DNA of 64,000 nucleotides, from contig JAJTUQ010000002.1 of assembly GCA_021399445.1 (NCBI GenBank), positions 4,650,001-4,714,000 of the forward strand, in the 5' to 3' direction. The notes beneath the pieces were generated by a model. The model did no database searches, was not told where the DNA came from, and was given only the letters and a program-made list of their open reading frames with translations. The DNA comes from Xylogone sp. PMI_703 (taxonomy: Eukaryota > Ascomycota > Leotiomycetes). Both the position numbers and the translations under genes were made by a program. Shown piece after piece: positions 35,415-48,310 of this stretch (its first letter is position 1; each line of letters begins with the position of its first letter).

Positions 35415-38340
35415 GAATTTCACATTTATTTACAGATATAGAACAACCATCTTTAGAATAGACTTGGAGAGATTGGCATTCCTCCATCGGATAGACCCTT
35501 AACTCCGTCTCCATCTTCTCATCTATACTATGAACGTGGTGGAAAGGTAGCTCCAGGCTATCTCCACGTGACTTACTCCCCCTTTTCTCACCGCTTCACC
35601 ACTCACTCCAGCTGGCTCCATTCCATGGAGGAGGCGGTGTTACCATTATCCGAAACACAGCAGCATTTGTTCCTCAGCGGAGGCTATCCGGGACCAACAT
35701 TCCTGCGGGAAGTGAAGCTACTGTACTGCACAGACGTGCTGTCACTTCCTTGCCTTCGGGGAAGAAAAGGAACTATGTAATTATAGTTCACTGACACCGC
35801 ACCGGAGGTACTCCGTTCCCCACCGGCGCTGGTACCGACACTGGCGGTTCGGGTGGTCCCTTCCCGTGTGCCCCACTGCTCCGCCGGGTTGTCCAGCGCA
35901 CGTATGGGTCGGTACGTTGCAGTGCATATTACTGGAGATAGGGGGCGAAAGAACAGGAAGCAGAGAAGGAAAAAGGAAGGAAAATAGAAGCAAGCAGCAA
36001 AACAGGCGGTGGAGTTATGCACGATGATAGTTCTCTATCTATTATGGGTCCTCTTACTGTACCTCCGAAAGTTTTAGTGGAGTTTTTCTGATAAGAAAAT
36101 ATCTTCCTATCGGAGAGCGGGGTCATTATTATTGGAAGTCTTGGAGACACGGTGGTTTTATTAGATGTCTTACTGTAATACGAGAATTGGTCACTCAGAG
36201 CTGGATTGTTACTGTTGGAGGAAGAAATCAAGGGATGATGGATTGTAGGTGAGAGAGTGCCCAGCAGGTATTATCAGTCAAGTTGGTTGGTTGCTTCGGT
36301 TGGTTGGAATGACATGTCACTGGTTGGTGGTAATTGGTAGCTGAGATCCTATCGTTTGCTCACGCACCAAGTTTAGTTGTTTACGAGAGAGGATTCGGGT
36401 TGTCCAGAGGGATAATCATCACGTTATTGGATGCAACCGGGTGATAATTGTGTTACACTCCCCGTGTCAAAGCCGTCAAAGCAAGGAATGGGGTAAAGGA
36501 GTATCGCTGAATTTATGGTAGCAAGTTATCTTTGTCGTTACGCACCGTCTTAACAATGGTACTGGCAGCAGAGGAACAGGTTTACAAGCTATGGGGTGCG
36601 CAATCATAGGTTATGCGATGGCCACAAGGAAAGCCATGGCTGTTGCTTTCCATGATCGCCATCATCACATGAATCAAGGGCCGGATCTCGTGCTCCGTGG
36701 CCATGATCACACATAGCGGAAGGGTCTCCTGAAGCATCGTGAAAGCATCCTGCGCAACAACAAGTTGACAGGTGCCTTGGTTCATTCAGGAGACTTTCAA
36801 GGAAATGGATCCAGAAAAGAAAATGTAAGGAAACAAAAGTAAAAACGGAAATAGAATGATGGGGATCGGAAAAATGATTGCGGCGTTTGCGCCTCTCTGT
36901 CTGGATACGACATGTCACATCTCTATTATCATTTACGATCCATACGATCCGATTCCTCCACTCTCCTCTTTTGTTTGATTTTCTTCTTCCGTCCACTGAT
37001 TCGATATCTGTTTGATTTGATGTCTCGTATGCTCTGTAGCTGATTTGACAGCGATTATTACAACCTCAGCAATACGAGAATGGCTGGAATAGGTTACACG
37101 CTCCAGCTGATGGATAATCCATAGTCAACTATTGATTACTCCGTATTATTGCATCTGACAGAGGGATGGCGAAGTCGGATCAACTGTTCTGGAAGTGCGG
37201 GCGCGCCGCAATGATCTACAACACCAATATGGCTGCTGAATGCGATCTGGAACCCTGATCGACCGTAGCATCCATGTAGTGGTGTTCCAGCTCGGTAGCA
37301 ATTATTGTCAATCGCACAAAGCCAAAAAGAGTGCCGCGATGCAGGGAAAGGAGATCATCGATTCCCGCTCTTGCGCTCGGAAAACAACCCGAGATTTGTG
37401 CGAGCATCCGGTGTGCGTGCAACACACGAAGGGGTACGGCCATAGCTCGTCTCTCATTCTTCCGAATACCAAGCCATATCATTAGGATATCATACCCGCA
37501 TGGGCAATGCATGTAATTTTTAGGAGCATTTCTAATGTCCTGTTTGCTTCATGCAGGAAAAAATTTTCTCCCTGGAGTGCACGGAGGACAGTACAGTAGT
37601 TGATTCTCTTCAAAATCACAGGCGGTGAGGATAAGAAGAAGGGCGGTGAGAGCTAGCAAGGGATTGGTGGTCGGAGTTCTGCCGGAGAGCTTTGGTTTCC
37701 CCCAATCTTCTCCCTATCGCCCGTTTGTCCGGCGTATTTTACGCGCCGCGGTTAACCGGCGACATTCCAAAGTCGCTATCCCACTATCCCGGCGAATAAT
37801 CATCCCGCATCTGAACGTGGGACGTGGGATGTGGGAGTCGAGTTTCCGCGATCCCACGTTACGAGCTGTCTGTGCTGATGGACAAAGGAGGGGTGAGGAG
37901 GAAGAGGGCGAGGAGGGGAAGAGAGGGGCTGATAGAGGAAGATGAAGGGAGTGATAGCAACCAAAGAGTCAGTCAAAGTCACAAGAGTCGTCGTCCAACT
38001 TGGAAGATGTGAAGAGGATGATGGACAGCAGGCAGCGTTAACGCGACCACGCGACAGGCTTCGAGTCAACACGTCAAACATACAGAGCAGCCGCGCGACC
38101 ACGAGTTCTGGCTGCACGAGTCATCTGAAATGCAAGGCAGGGCGGTTGGGCAAAGATTGGCGACCATACAGCAAAGCCGTTGGGCCTTCTTTTGCACATG
38201 CCCGCACGAAAACATGTGAGACTCGATTTGCTGAGGGGTCCAGTGATTTGCATCTGAAACAAAGCTCTTCTGCCCCTCCTTCTTACACTTGTCGCGATCT
38301 GGCACATCACGTCCACCCGGCAATCTGGCAATTCGCATGA

Positions 38341-38353
38341 TTGTACAGTACAA
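38341..38353. repeat. Inverted repeat TTGTAC-A-GTACAA
   Basis: Perfect 6-nt arms with a single central base. It contains the GTACNGTAC core that recurs in both deserts. Confidence 0.7.
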
Positions 38354-41140
38354 AGGTAGAGTTGGGGTGCAGTGCATAGCACATAGCATATGCAACGGCG
38401 CGTTAGGCCGAGGAGCTTTATTCCGTACTGCGTAGAGTTGATTGATTGATTTTCGTCCTTGCCGAGGATAAACGAAAAAGCAAAGTCAATAAGCCTCCCC
38501 AAAGCAGGTTGCCGAAGTCAAATATGCAACTTCTTCGCAACCCCTCTGCCCTTTTGTTCTGCCATGTGGAAGAAGCAGGAAGAGTCAGTTCCGAAGCTTG
38601 AGATGCCGGTGTCAAACTGCCAAAAGCCAGAGACGAGAATCCGCGAGCGAGTGAAAGAGCGAGCAGATGCATCTAGAACCCCTAGAAAGTGTGCACGGTG
38701 GTCGGAGGACCAGCCAAATGCCCCGAAGAGGAAAGCACAAAGGTAAGATGCTGACATCTGCACTACAGTAATCTGCCGAGCAAAGGAAGAAAACCCCGAG
38801 AGAAAAAACACCGTGCTTTTTTCCTCCACTGTGGAACCGGCATACGGGTTAAGGTAACTAAAAGTAGGGTTCGGAGTAGTAGATGGTAGTACTGTGATAC
38901 TGCTGTAGCATATCTTATCCCCTTTCTCAGAATTAAACTTTTCTACATCCAATTCAGCCGGTAGCCGAGGATGAAGATAAGCATGGCTGGCATATCTACC
39001 ATGTCGAGCATGTAGGTACGGTGGTACTGCGGGCTGCTGGGGGAACGACGGCCCTTCTACATATTGCCCTCTCCGGCAAGAGGCGCTGTGCTGCGTAGAC
39101 GGACCGCCAGATAAATTAACCCCTTTGATTTGTAGATCCTTGGGGAGGGCTTGGAGAGGGTTTACGGAGGGGGCCGAGAGATCTACCGAGCCGGGACTTC
39201 CACGGCCATAATCAAACAGGCAGAATGGCAGGTCCACTGCATGTACCCGTTGAAAGCGGGTCCCTTGGGATGGAGGGGTAGAGGGGTAAAGTCAGTGCCG
39301 GGGCTACTGTGTCGAGCAGGCGGGACGGCGGGCGGCAATGCCAGTAAGCAGATCTCCCAGGATCCCGCGAGATTAGCCAAAGCAGCCGGAGAGCTATGGG
39401 ACCGCCTGTTTCTGCCTCCTCCACGTGAAAGACCGCGAAGAAGGGTGAGACGAGATTTCTGGAAGGACGTTTGTTGACAAGCCAGCGTGGCAGCGGCCAG
39501 CAAGCGGTGAATCATCGCTACCCAATGTCCCAAAGATGGGGAGTGCTCGAAACAGCTATCCGGGCTGCTGCTAATGCTGTTGATGATCTGGTCGCTGCTT
39601 GCTGGACGGTGCAGGTGAGCCCAAGGCGGTGTCTGGTGGGAGGAACGAGCAACGTAGTATGGACCTTCAGGTGCCATTGCTGGGAGCTCTCGCTGGCAGT
39701 TGGCAGCTGTGGGAGGCCTGAGTGCAGTCCGTCCGTCAAGTCAGTGCTCTGCTGGCAAGCTGCTGGTGGGCCTCCGTCTTTGCCCGCTTGCCTACACTCC
39801 GCTGGGGGCCAACGAACCGGCCCCGATTCACCGCCCTTCCCCTTTGAGGTTCTGGAGCCCCATCGGACTGCCCCAAACGGCAATCTGGTTCTTCCCCCCA
39901 TGGGCAAACTGGAAAAGGTTGTCTCCGGGCGCTTCACTCCGCTCGACTCACCCCCCCTCGCACAGCTGCCAACCACACACCCCTCCCACCTCCCACCAAA
40001 AGGAAAGGATGCCCAACGCGCGCACCGAGGCTCTCGAGCTGGCCACTGAGCTGTTGGCGTCCACCGCGCTTCAGCCCACGAGCAACTGACCGCCTTCGCT
40101 GGCTGGCTCTTTGAGGGACCAGACCTGAGTCTGTTGATCAGTCACCGACTCTTTGCTCTGGTCGACGTGGTTGGGCCGGTCGTGCTCTGCCTGTGCCTCC
40201 TTTGTGTCAGGATAAGCAAACCCCAATCCCGGATCTGGGCCTCCGGTTCGCGGGGGGCTTACGAGAGAGAGACCGGCGCTGGCTGAGTCTGGGGTGAAAG
40301 GGCCTATTTACGATAGGTTACAGTACAAAGGGGAAAAGGATGAAATGAGAGAAGGGGAGGGAAAAAGGAACGGGGAGACTTGAGGATCAAAGCCCGCTAA
40401 TCTAATCAGAGGAAGCAACGTGGGAAAAGAAAAGGGCAGAAAAAAACAAGAGCCTGCAAAAACTAGCTGCACGCGGTCGATGAGGGGCGGTGGGCGGAAT
40501 GGGTCCAACTTGTTTTTCTCGCTTTGGGCACCTGTGCTTGGGGCGCTTCTTTGTTGGCTGGGTGGGATTTGTACAGTACTTTGTCTCGACCGTGGGCCAT
40601 AGACGATCTGGACTTGCGTGTGGTTGAAAGGAGAAAGAAGGAGTGGGGAGGAGCGAGCGGGAGTCGGGCACGTCGGGGGCAGTGAGTGGGAGTGACTGAG
40701 CCACGGGGCGCCGGTGTCTGGACGTACAAGTTTATTTATGAATTCATGGCCCAGGTCGGCGCGCTTTTCTTGGAAAGCTGGCCTTGAGCTGAATCCTGTC
40801 AATAGTCAAGTAATAGTCATCAATAGTCATCCTGCCTTGGTCAAAGAAAGTTACGAAAGAAACCACGATATTTACGTTGTGATTAGCCCTCGAGAACGTC
40901 GAGGACGAAGGAAAGCACAAAAAATATTCCTCTTCAAGCAATATTCTTCCGAATACGCCCCCGCGGAAACCCGCACCAGGCTGTTTGCTGCATCTCGGGA
41001 GCTGCAACGCAGCCCATCGTGAGGCTGTTTGCATTCGCGACGGTTTTTCCTGCAGGGCTGACGGGAGCTGCTTCCACCCACACACCCCCCTTGGGCTGGC
41101 GCTTTTTCTGGTGACACGCCCCAAAAGTCGGTGACCGAGA

Positions 41141-41200
41141 CAACACACACACACACACAAAACACATAATACACACGCACGCTGCACACTGCACACGCAG
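41141..41200. repeat. (CA)n microsatellite
   Basis: A pure CA run from about 41142 to 41159 continues as imperfect CA/CG-rich sequence to about 41200, roughly 350 bp upstream of the start codon of the gene at 41545. Confidence 0.85.
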
Positions 41201-41544
41201 CCAGCACAGTCATCCGCACAACCACGCTCACCAAGGGTTTAACCGTGCAGCAAGTCTTATATTTATCACCGCCTCTCGAATATCTTCACCGTCACCGAAA
41301 CTATAATACATCCAAGGCACACGTTAATCTTGCAATACCTGCTTCAAGCAAGAACTGCTACCGAGAAATCAAGAAACCTGACCCAAAGTCGCTTTAGCTT
41401 TCTGCACACCACATACATCTATATACATCACCACCATATAGATACACGACTGCAGATATAAACATCGCATCTTGCGCATAGACGCACAGCAACTTAAGCT
41501 TCTTCAACACACACAACACACAAACACATCTACACACATACAAT

Positions 41545-42018
41545 ATGTACTACCCATACTCGCCGTCTCCTCCATCTACGAGCTACACTACCGGCGCCAT
41601 GGAAATCCCAGGCTCCAGCTCGAGATCGCGCTCAACCTCCGGCTCCTGCGCTTTCCCATCATGGCCGCGCCGCTCCTCCCTCGACTCCTCCGCGCCCACA
41701 AGTCCGTCCGAAGAGACCCTCGCAACCTCCTACATCTCTGACGAGGACCTCTTCCCCTGCGTCTTCGACGAGTCCGAGCCCGAATATAGCCCCATTTCGA
41801 CGCCGAACAGCATCCTGAGCCCTACCTCTCCATCCGCCTACCTCCAGGAAGAGGAAGCTGCCCCAGCCCCAGCGTTTGATTTCCGAGCTCTACAGCAACA
41901 GTACCTGAAGGCGATGAAGGCACCCAAGAAGGAAAAGAAGAGCCGGAGAAGCAGCAGCAAGAAGTCTCGGGGCACCGTCAGCCGACAGATGAGCCCCATC
42001 ATGGAGGTCGGTGAATGA
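41545..42018 (+). CDS. Disordered Ser/Pro-rich protein, 157 aa, conserved-looking
   Basis: Single-exon frame of 157 aa; function unknown. Starts MYYPYSPSPPSTSYTTGAM. A Ser-rich stretch (SSSRSRSTSGS) is followed by the compact motif TSYISDEDLFPCVFDESEPE, a helix FDFRALQQQYLKAMKAPKKE, a basic Ser/Lys tract (KSRRSSSKKSRG), and SRQMSPIMEVGE at the C-terminus. The order of a YISDEDLFP motif, a basic tract and a terminal MSPI motif looks like that of a small Pezizomycotina protein of unknown role (memory, unverified). No signal peptide, membrane segment or zinc motif. The basic tract could act in nuclear localisation or RNA/DNA contact. The leader is CA-rich (41507-41543). The 3' flank has a canonical intron beginning 53 nt after the stop. 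It is the only gene between 35.4 and 51.0 kb. Confidence 0.75.
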   Translation: MYYPYSPSPPSTSYTTGAMEIPGSSSRSRSTSGSCAFPSWPRRSSLDSSAPTSPSEETLATSYISDEDLFPCVFDESEPEYSPISTPNSILSPTSPSAYLQEEEAAPAPAFDFRALQQQYLKAMKAPKKEKKSRRSSSKKSRGTVSRQMSPIMEVGE

Positions 42019-42070
42019 ACAGACTTCTTTGCGCCAGGGCAGGGCTTGGAAATGATGGGATTTCTTTTGG

Positions 42071-42137
42071 GTAAGTACATCTACGCATCTATATCTTACG
42101 TCACAAATCAGCAGTACTAACTCAGGCCTATCTATAG
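42071..42137 (+). other. Probable 3'-UTR intron of the 41545 gene
   Basis: GTAAGT donor at 42071, perfect TACTAAC branch point at 42115-42121 and acceptor CTATAG ending at 42137. It begins 53 nt after the stop codon. Confidence 0.6.
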
Positions 42138-42658
42138 ACATTCGAATCATCTCTTAATAACTACACATCTATCTGGTCTTTCTTTATCAAAGATCACGGA
42201 GCTCAAACGATCGCGCACTCACGAACGCGAGACATCGGTGATGGACTCGACTCTATCGCGTCAAAACGCCATAACGCGATAAGATTCCGCGTCCCTAATC
42301 GGGCGTCGCAAATTCCCAATGCGCGCAACGACCGCACCGTGGCATCAACACACCATGGGCGATCCGGGCTACAACCCGCCCGTTCCGAAATGAGCACTGG
42401 TCATTGCCGGGACATCATCAGCATCGCGCATTGATCTCTTGCCATCTCGTCCCGCCTATCGCACAACCCCAGGATTCGGAGTCCTCGGACCATCCTCGGG
42501 ATTTTGCTAGGCTGAATCGAGCGGAGCTTTTTTACATTCTTTTACTCATTTCGCCCAATCTCATTGTTTGGAATTCTGAAATGCAGACTTTTTTTCCTTC
42601 GTGATTTACGGAGCATATTGTTGCATCGGCTTTAGCATTGCATTGTTTGTTGGTTTTT

Positions 42659-42698
42659 GATTTCGTGATTTCGTGATTTCGTGATTTTTTGATTTTGG
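42659..42698. repeat. 8-bp tandem repeat, unit GATTTCGT
   Basis: Three perfect copies (42659-42682) followed by two degenerate ones (GATTTTTT, GATTTTGG). Confidence 0.85.
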
Positions 42699-43665
42699 CG
42701 TTTCTTTTGGTGGATCGGTTCCCGTCACGATATTCCGGCACCCGCATAAGGGTTTGCCGGGGATCGGAACGGACCATCCGGAGCGACGGCATAGGGACAG
42801 GGTTATTACCAGAGCTGAATGAAGCTCCCCAAGCTAAGGATAGCTTTGGATGAAGGATACCACAGCATTAATATGGGCCACAAAGTCAAGCGCTGATGAG
42901 TGGTCAAGGCCTGGAAGGGACATGTTCCCTTCCTGTCGCCCACGACGTTTATGTGATTAGCACTAGTGATTAGCACTAAGTAACAGTGATACCCCCGAAT
43001 ATTGAAACGTTTCATACCTTTAATTACTCTTCTCTCTCTCGCTTGATATCTCTTGTGACGAATTAATAATTCAAATTTTCTTGAACCATCGGCAGCACTT
43101 TTTGTAATCTCGGCCGAACTCTGATCCTCGTCTCATCACAGCACATCTCTATCACATCACACTCCCAACCTCTTCAATTATATTTACCGTGCAGAGAAAT
43201 TGCAATCTTTCGCGCATGACGTCAAGGAGGAAGATTGCGTGGGGTCTCGCTCTCTACGTCCACAATCTGCATCTGCAACAAACAAGCTCATCTCCACTCC
43301 TAGTCTTGTATGCAAGGGCAGGCAAACACAAGGGCTACGCCTTCTCAGTATCACTCTTAGAGCAGTAGAGCAGTAAGAGCAATAATTGGAGAAGAGAGGT
43401 ATAACAAGAGGCTAGGTATAGGCTTTTCCTTTGGTGTATATGTATAGCTGCAGGTGGAGTAGTTGGGTGCGGTATAAGGGAAGTAGCCATGTTTCTACAG
43501 CATTAACTATTGCTATCCTTTCCTTTTTTTTTCATTGATGTTTTTGTGTTTTTCATGGTTAAGAGCAGTGGTTGTGATAGGTGGAGAAGAGATGATTGAG
43601 TTGACTGTGGGATTTGTTATGGTGTGGTTGTAGCTGGTGAGCTCAATAATATATTGAGAGGTAGG

Positions 43666-43683
43666 GAGAGAGAGAGAGAGGAG
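43666..43683. repeat. (GA)n microsatellite
   Basis: Uninterrupted GA run of about nine units. Confidence 0.85.
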
Positions 43684-44774
43684 TTTCTGAATATATCAGG
43701 GCTTCTTAGGTTCCTTAGGTTTTGTTCACTTTGAGTCTTCGGGTATACTCATTGGAGTATGGATATTTAGAAGTTTCATTTGGACAAAAAAGATGGATTT
43801 ATGTGGTTATGTGTTTTGAACTAGATGGTTATGACTCCGTTTTCAACCGGGTTTATCATTTGACACTCTCAATGATTTGGGAGTGTTTCTTTTCCTTTTC
43901 TACTCTCCTCTTTCATCCTTCTACCGAGTGAGTGGACATAGAGAAGAGAATCATAGAAGATGATGAGCCGTGGTGATAGAATTATTCTTGGGAAGATTCT
44001 GATGATAATCTTCAGTTATACTTTTGTTGTCGTCAGCTTTCAATACATGCACTTTATATACACTTCTAATAGGATCTAGGATGAAAATGAGATTCTGTTC
44101 TCGGATATTAAAGATTGCACATATCTGGCTGTGATATTGTATCCTTCTTCATGGAGTTCTCTAACGGATAGTAACTTCGAGTTTGATCTGGAGGATCATG
44201 AGTCTCCATCTGAGCTGATAGTACACATCATTCCAGAGGTTCATATATAATTCATTGTTATTTGTGTACTGCTCTATTGCACGAAAAGATCTCTAGCTTT
44301 CTGAAGTATGAATATGTCTGCTTTTATCCCACGCACTTTTTCGAAATCATTACTGTAAAAGTAACATGTGAGAATGATATTGTCTTTCCCTGCCTGTGAT
44401 TTTTATACTTAATTAGAACTACATATGTGTGATACGCACCATATTCACATTCTACATATCAAGGCTCGGTTTCAAAGTCTCCCGGATGCATTGGATGAGG
44501 TAGATACCAACATATCTGTACTGACGCGTATGCATCCACACGTGATGTACACCTGTATTGTCGTGGTAACCATTGCTTTGTTGATGATACTCCAGAGAGC
44601 ACACATGTGGTCTCCATCTTGTGCGCTGATTGGTACCTATCCCCATTTTCTGGGAAGAGGGGCATGAAGGAGGGAGGGGGAGGGGAAGTCTGCAGAACGG
44701 ATTGTCGGGGACCACAATCGGGATTGCTTTATCTACATCTGCATCGTATATATATCACATGCGGCGTAAATATT

Positions 44775-44828
44775 GGAGGTGGTGGTGTGGAGGTAGTGTG
44801 TATGTGTGTGAGTGAGTGCGTGTGTGGG
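44775..44828. repeat. GT/GTG-rich imperfect simple repeat
   Basis: Purine/G-T-rich low-complexity tract made of GTG, GTGT and GAGT units. Confidence 0.7.
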
Positions 44829-45930
44829 AGGAAAAATTCCCAAAGCAGATTTAATACATGTTTTGGGAAATTGGCGACACCCTTTTGACGCCGACTGATT
44901 CACCATCGCCCACCAATGAGAAAATTACGCTCAGGAAGAACAAGGAAAGAGGGGGACCGGGGAGCGGGGGTGGGAGATTGTGAAGGTTACAGATACTTTC
45001 TCTTTTATCTTCTTCTCAGCCAATCGGATTTTGTGGTGGCTTTTGTATATTTTCTTCTTTTATGGTGTGATGCTTCCCTGCCTCTCCCCTCTTCCCTTCC
45101 CTTCCGACCTCCCCTGGCTTTTCTTCAGATGTGGATTTGTAAATAGTGTGTGATGTGATAGTGATGAGACGGAGTAATTATGCGATGTGATGTGACGGCG
45201 AGCTTGCCGAGCGATGGTGGGTACCGTATCTCGTTCCCTAAGCAGCTTGATCATTCTGAATAATTACCATGCTCCGTAGATAGTTGACGATTATGGATTA
45301 ATGCGATATGTTTGTGTGCCCAAAACTGCTCCTTCATCTCCGCCATGGAGACGTAGAGACGGTGTGATATGTGTGATATCACGTTGGGCTTCTCAGGTAT
45401 CGCAGACTACGCCCCGTTCCTGTGCCCGCGTGATGTTGATATGCTATTCTGGAATCTGTGCTTCTCGTAAATAATTCTCATTCGGGAGCTTGGATTGGCT
45501 CCGAATGCTGGTACCGTCCTGCATGTACTGCTTGGTGTGAAAAGAAGGGCAGTATACATATTTTAGGTTTGCCGCATCAGGCGATGTCGAAAATATTGGT
45601 CTTTGCCAGAGCTGATGGCTGATAGTACTATTTCTATACTATTGGCATACCAGGGTCTATTCCTCTTCCCTTAAATCCCATGATAGAGGCCTTCGAAATA
45701 AAAAGAGAGAGAAAGTGTGTGTGGTAACCGTATTGCTGGTGCTACCTTAACATGCAGTAGAGAAGCAGGTACTGCAAGAGCTCGGTTCCAGATCTGTCAA
45801 ATGCTGTCCCCAGAGGCCTGACCCAAGGATGGAGTTCTCCTCTTGGGGGACACGAGGCAGGCACTCTACGAGAAACTGTTGTGGACGTTGTGCAACCCCA
45901 AGCACAGTGGTGCACCCAACCCAGCCTGCA

Positions 45931-46180
45931 TAACTGTACTGTACGGTACTTTGCTGTACTTCCCGTATTTTATGCTGCATCCAGCTCCATATTTTCTGGG
46001 CAGAAGAATACACGAGGAAGCCTACTTGCACCGCCTTTTCTTTTTTGTGAGATGTGACATAGTCTCCCATAAAAATACCGATCGCTCGGAGTACCCCGCG
46101 GCCTTCACGACGACCAGCAGCAAGCAGCACGTAGCACGTAGCACGCAGTAGACAGGCAGTACATAGTACATAGTACAGTG
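45931..46180. repeat. Cluster of GTAC-core repeats, left group
   Basis: Overlapping GTACTGTAC (45936-45944) and GTACGGTAC (45941-45949), then short direct repeats of GCACGTA (around 46128-46143) and AGTACAT (around 46158-46173). Confidence 0.6.
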
Positions 46181-48310
46181 GTGCCCAATGTATCACAGCA
46201 GCGCGGTCAGCAGTGCAGGATAGCAAGCTCGCCAGTGCTGGGGTTTGGTGTTGATGGACGTCTGACTTAACACTACCGTGGACTTACTGTATGATGGTAC
46301 GTACCTCGTTGGACAACTCTGCTGCAGCACGCCAATGGCTCCCGCTGGCACAGCAAGATGCTAATCCATTGAACCAGCCAGCAACCTAACTAGCAATGGG
46401 CACAGTAGCTAGAGCGGCGGCAGCGGCGGCGGTACGGGAGAACCTTTGAATGTCGCACAGCGGACTGGCGGTCGATCACCATGTCGGTCATGATCATCCT
46501 GCCCCAGCACCGATTAGAGCTTAATCTCGCACGGTCGAAAAAGCGATGAATCCCATACGAGAGGCACAATGAGCACAAGAGCTGAGTGTACCAGACATTT
46601 ACGACTTAACGCTTCATCCGATGTTTGCGCGTCTTTATCCGCAATTCATCCTCCATGGTAACTTGATATCTGGAAAGGCGTGGTTTGATATCTTTCTTAA
46701 CGCCGTGCTCACTCCATCCTGCCCCTCTTTTTTTTTCCTGGTCTTACCAAACAAGGTTCGCTTGCTGCAGCCCAATTGGGGGATAAGATGAATCAATATT
46801 AACACGGAGAATTATATCGTGGGCCACAGGGTTCGGGGAGGCCAGAACAATGGGCGAGACAATATATCACCATGCAGCAGTGCAGCAGCAGTGCACAAAA
46901 CTCGGAGGTTTTTGCACATTGAGAATACCTTCAGCTGAAGTCTGGTCGCATATCCATATGCTCCTCTGATGCAGATATGGCAACAATTACAGGGTTTCGG
47001 ATATCCAGGACGCCACATTGTGCGCACTCGCTATTTCCAATTTCCACGGAGTTTTCAGAGGCCTTTCTTGAAGCCTTTTATCAGTCCGATGATGGATAGG
47101 TTCCTGGAGAAATGTGACAAGCAGAACACAATTCATGCATCCAGAGAGATAAAAACAGGCACGGCGGAAAAGAGCTGACTGCAATTGGGCAATTGATAGG
47201 CCTGGACTCAGCATCGTCAAGACTATCGCAGCCGTGCCGCAATCCACAATGGATGATTCTGAGAGAGGATCGAATGATCTGACCCGTTTATAAAAGGGCA
47301 GGAGGAGGTATTTTTAAAATGGATCTTAAGAACGCCATCCATCTGGATGGTGGATCGAGAAGTCTAAATTTAGTTGGTGCATGCCACCCCGAACGCACAA
47401 GAACGCACACACACTAACCTCCAGAGACGAAAGGATACACTGTATACATCGAAAGCAGAAGAGCGAGCACACCACCCATACATGAGTTTAACGTTATGGC
47501 GCTGCAGGCATCACACACCATCACATTGCCACGGGCCCATGTCCAGCATGCAGCCATCGGAGACGCCTTTCTTGGGGCGGCATGCTGGATGCGGGAATAC
47601 TAAGGAGCAGAGCTTATGGGTTTCCCAAACCATCGAGGGAGAAAAATTGAGCTACTTTCTTATATTTATATATATACATATGGAAAAGGTGGCGCTCTCA
47701 TGGTACCAGATCGAGGCCCGAAGAGGCCGCCAAGCCAACCAAAGCATCAGAGCCGGGAAGGAATGAAGAATACTAGCAGAGGCAGAAATGATGGCAGTGA
47801 CTGCCGTCGCGTCGAGGCCGGTCGATTGGCGGCAGCGAGGCATGAGGGAGCCAAAGTCCCGGCAGGTCGTGATCCAGAGGACGGCGGTTCGTACCAGTCA
47901 GGACGCATCTGTAGGCGCTGTGCTGCTGGTCGTGACGTCCGCGACCTGGGGGCGCTGCAGGGCACGAGGGTCCCTGCACACCCTGCCTGCTGTCCGTGAT
48001 CCGCTGTGATAGGTCTGTGCTGTGATTAACGGTGATGGCTGGTGATGGGTAGTGCATGGCGCCGCCGTCGTAGCAGGGCCAATCAGCGGGCCGAGGTGCC
48101 TTGCCCAGCCTGGAGTGTGGCGGAAGCTAGCTGGCGGGTGCGTGAGGCTAGCTGCCAAAGAAGCTCTCCCCGGGCTGCTTTTGTGCGAGGGCAGCCCTGA
48201 CACCGTAACAGTTACCGTACTGCACTGTCCAGCACCGTCCCTTTCGTTCTGCAGGCGCTGGATCTGGGCCCCACTCACTGTCTACGCTGCAAATCCGAGA
48301 ACAAGAGCAC

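Larger units (their letters stand above)
35415..41544. other. Gene desert 1 (about 6.1 kb)
   Basis: No convincing gene. Several frames of 100-240 codons are open, often on both strands at once, in the GC-richer part (37.6-40.8 kb), with no domains and a composition unlike neighbouring proteins; the longest is 38518-39237 (minus). The region contains inverted-repeat GTACAGTAC sites at 38343-38351 and 40571-40579 and a (CA)n tract near 41141. Its right end is the CA-rich leader of the gene at 41545. Confidence 0.55.

Noticed and set aside
38518..39237. 239-codon minus-strand open frame in desert 1
   Set aside because: No domain, composition unlike a protein, and other frames on both strands nearby are also open; explained by base composition.
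39471..40089. 192-codon plus-strand frame with a 152-codon minus-strand frame over the same DNA
   Set aside because: Simultaneous openness on both strands in GC-rich sequence and Cys/Trp/Pro-rich nonsense composition argue against coding.
45747..46226. 159-codon minus-strand frame overlapping the GTAC repeats
   Set aside because: Its sequence simply translates the GTAC/TACTG repeats and has no domain; an opposite-strand frame overlaps it.
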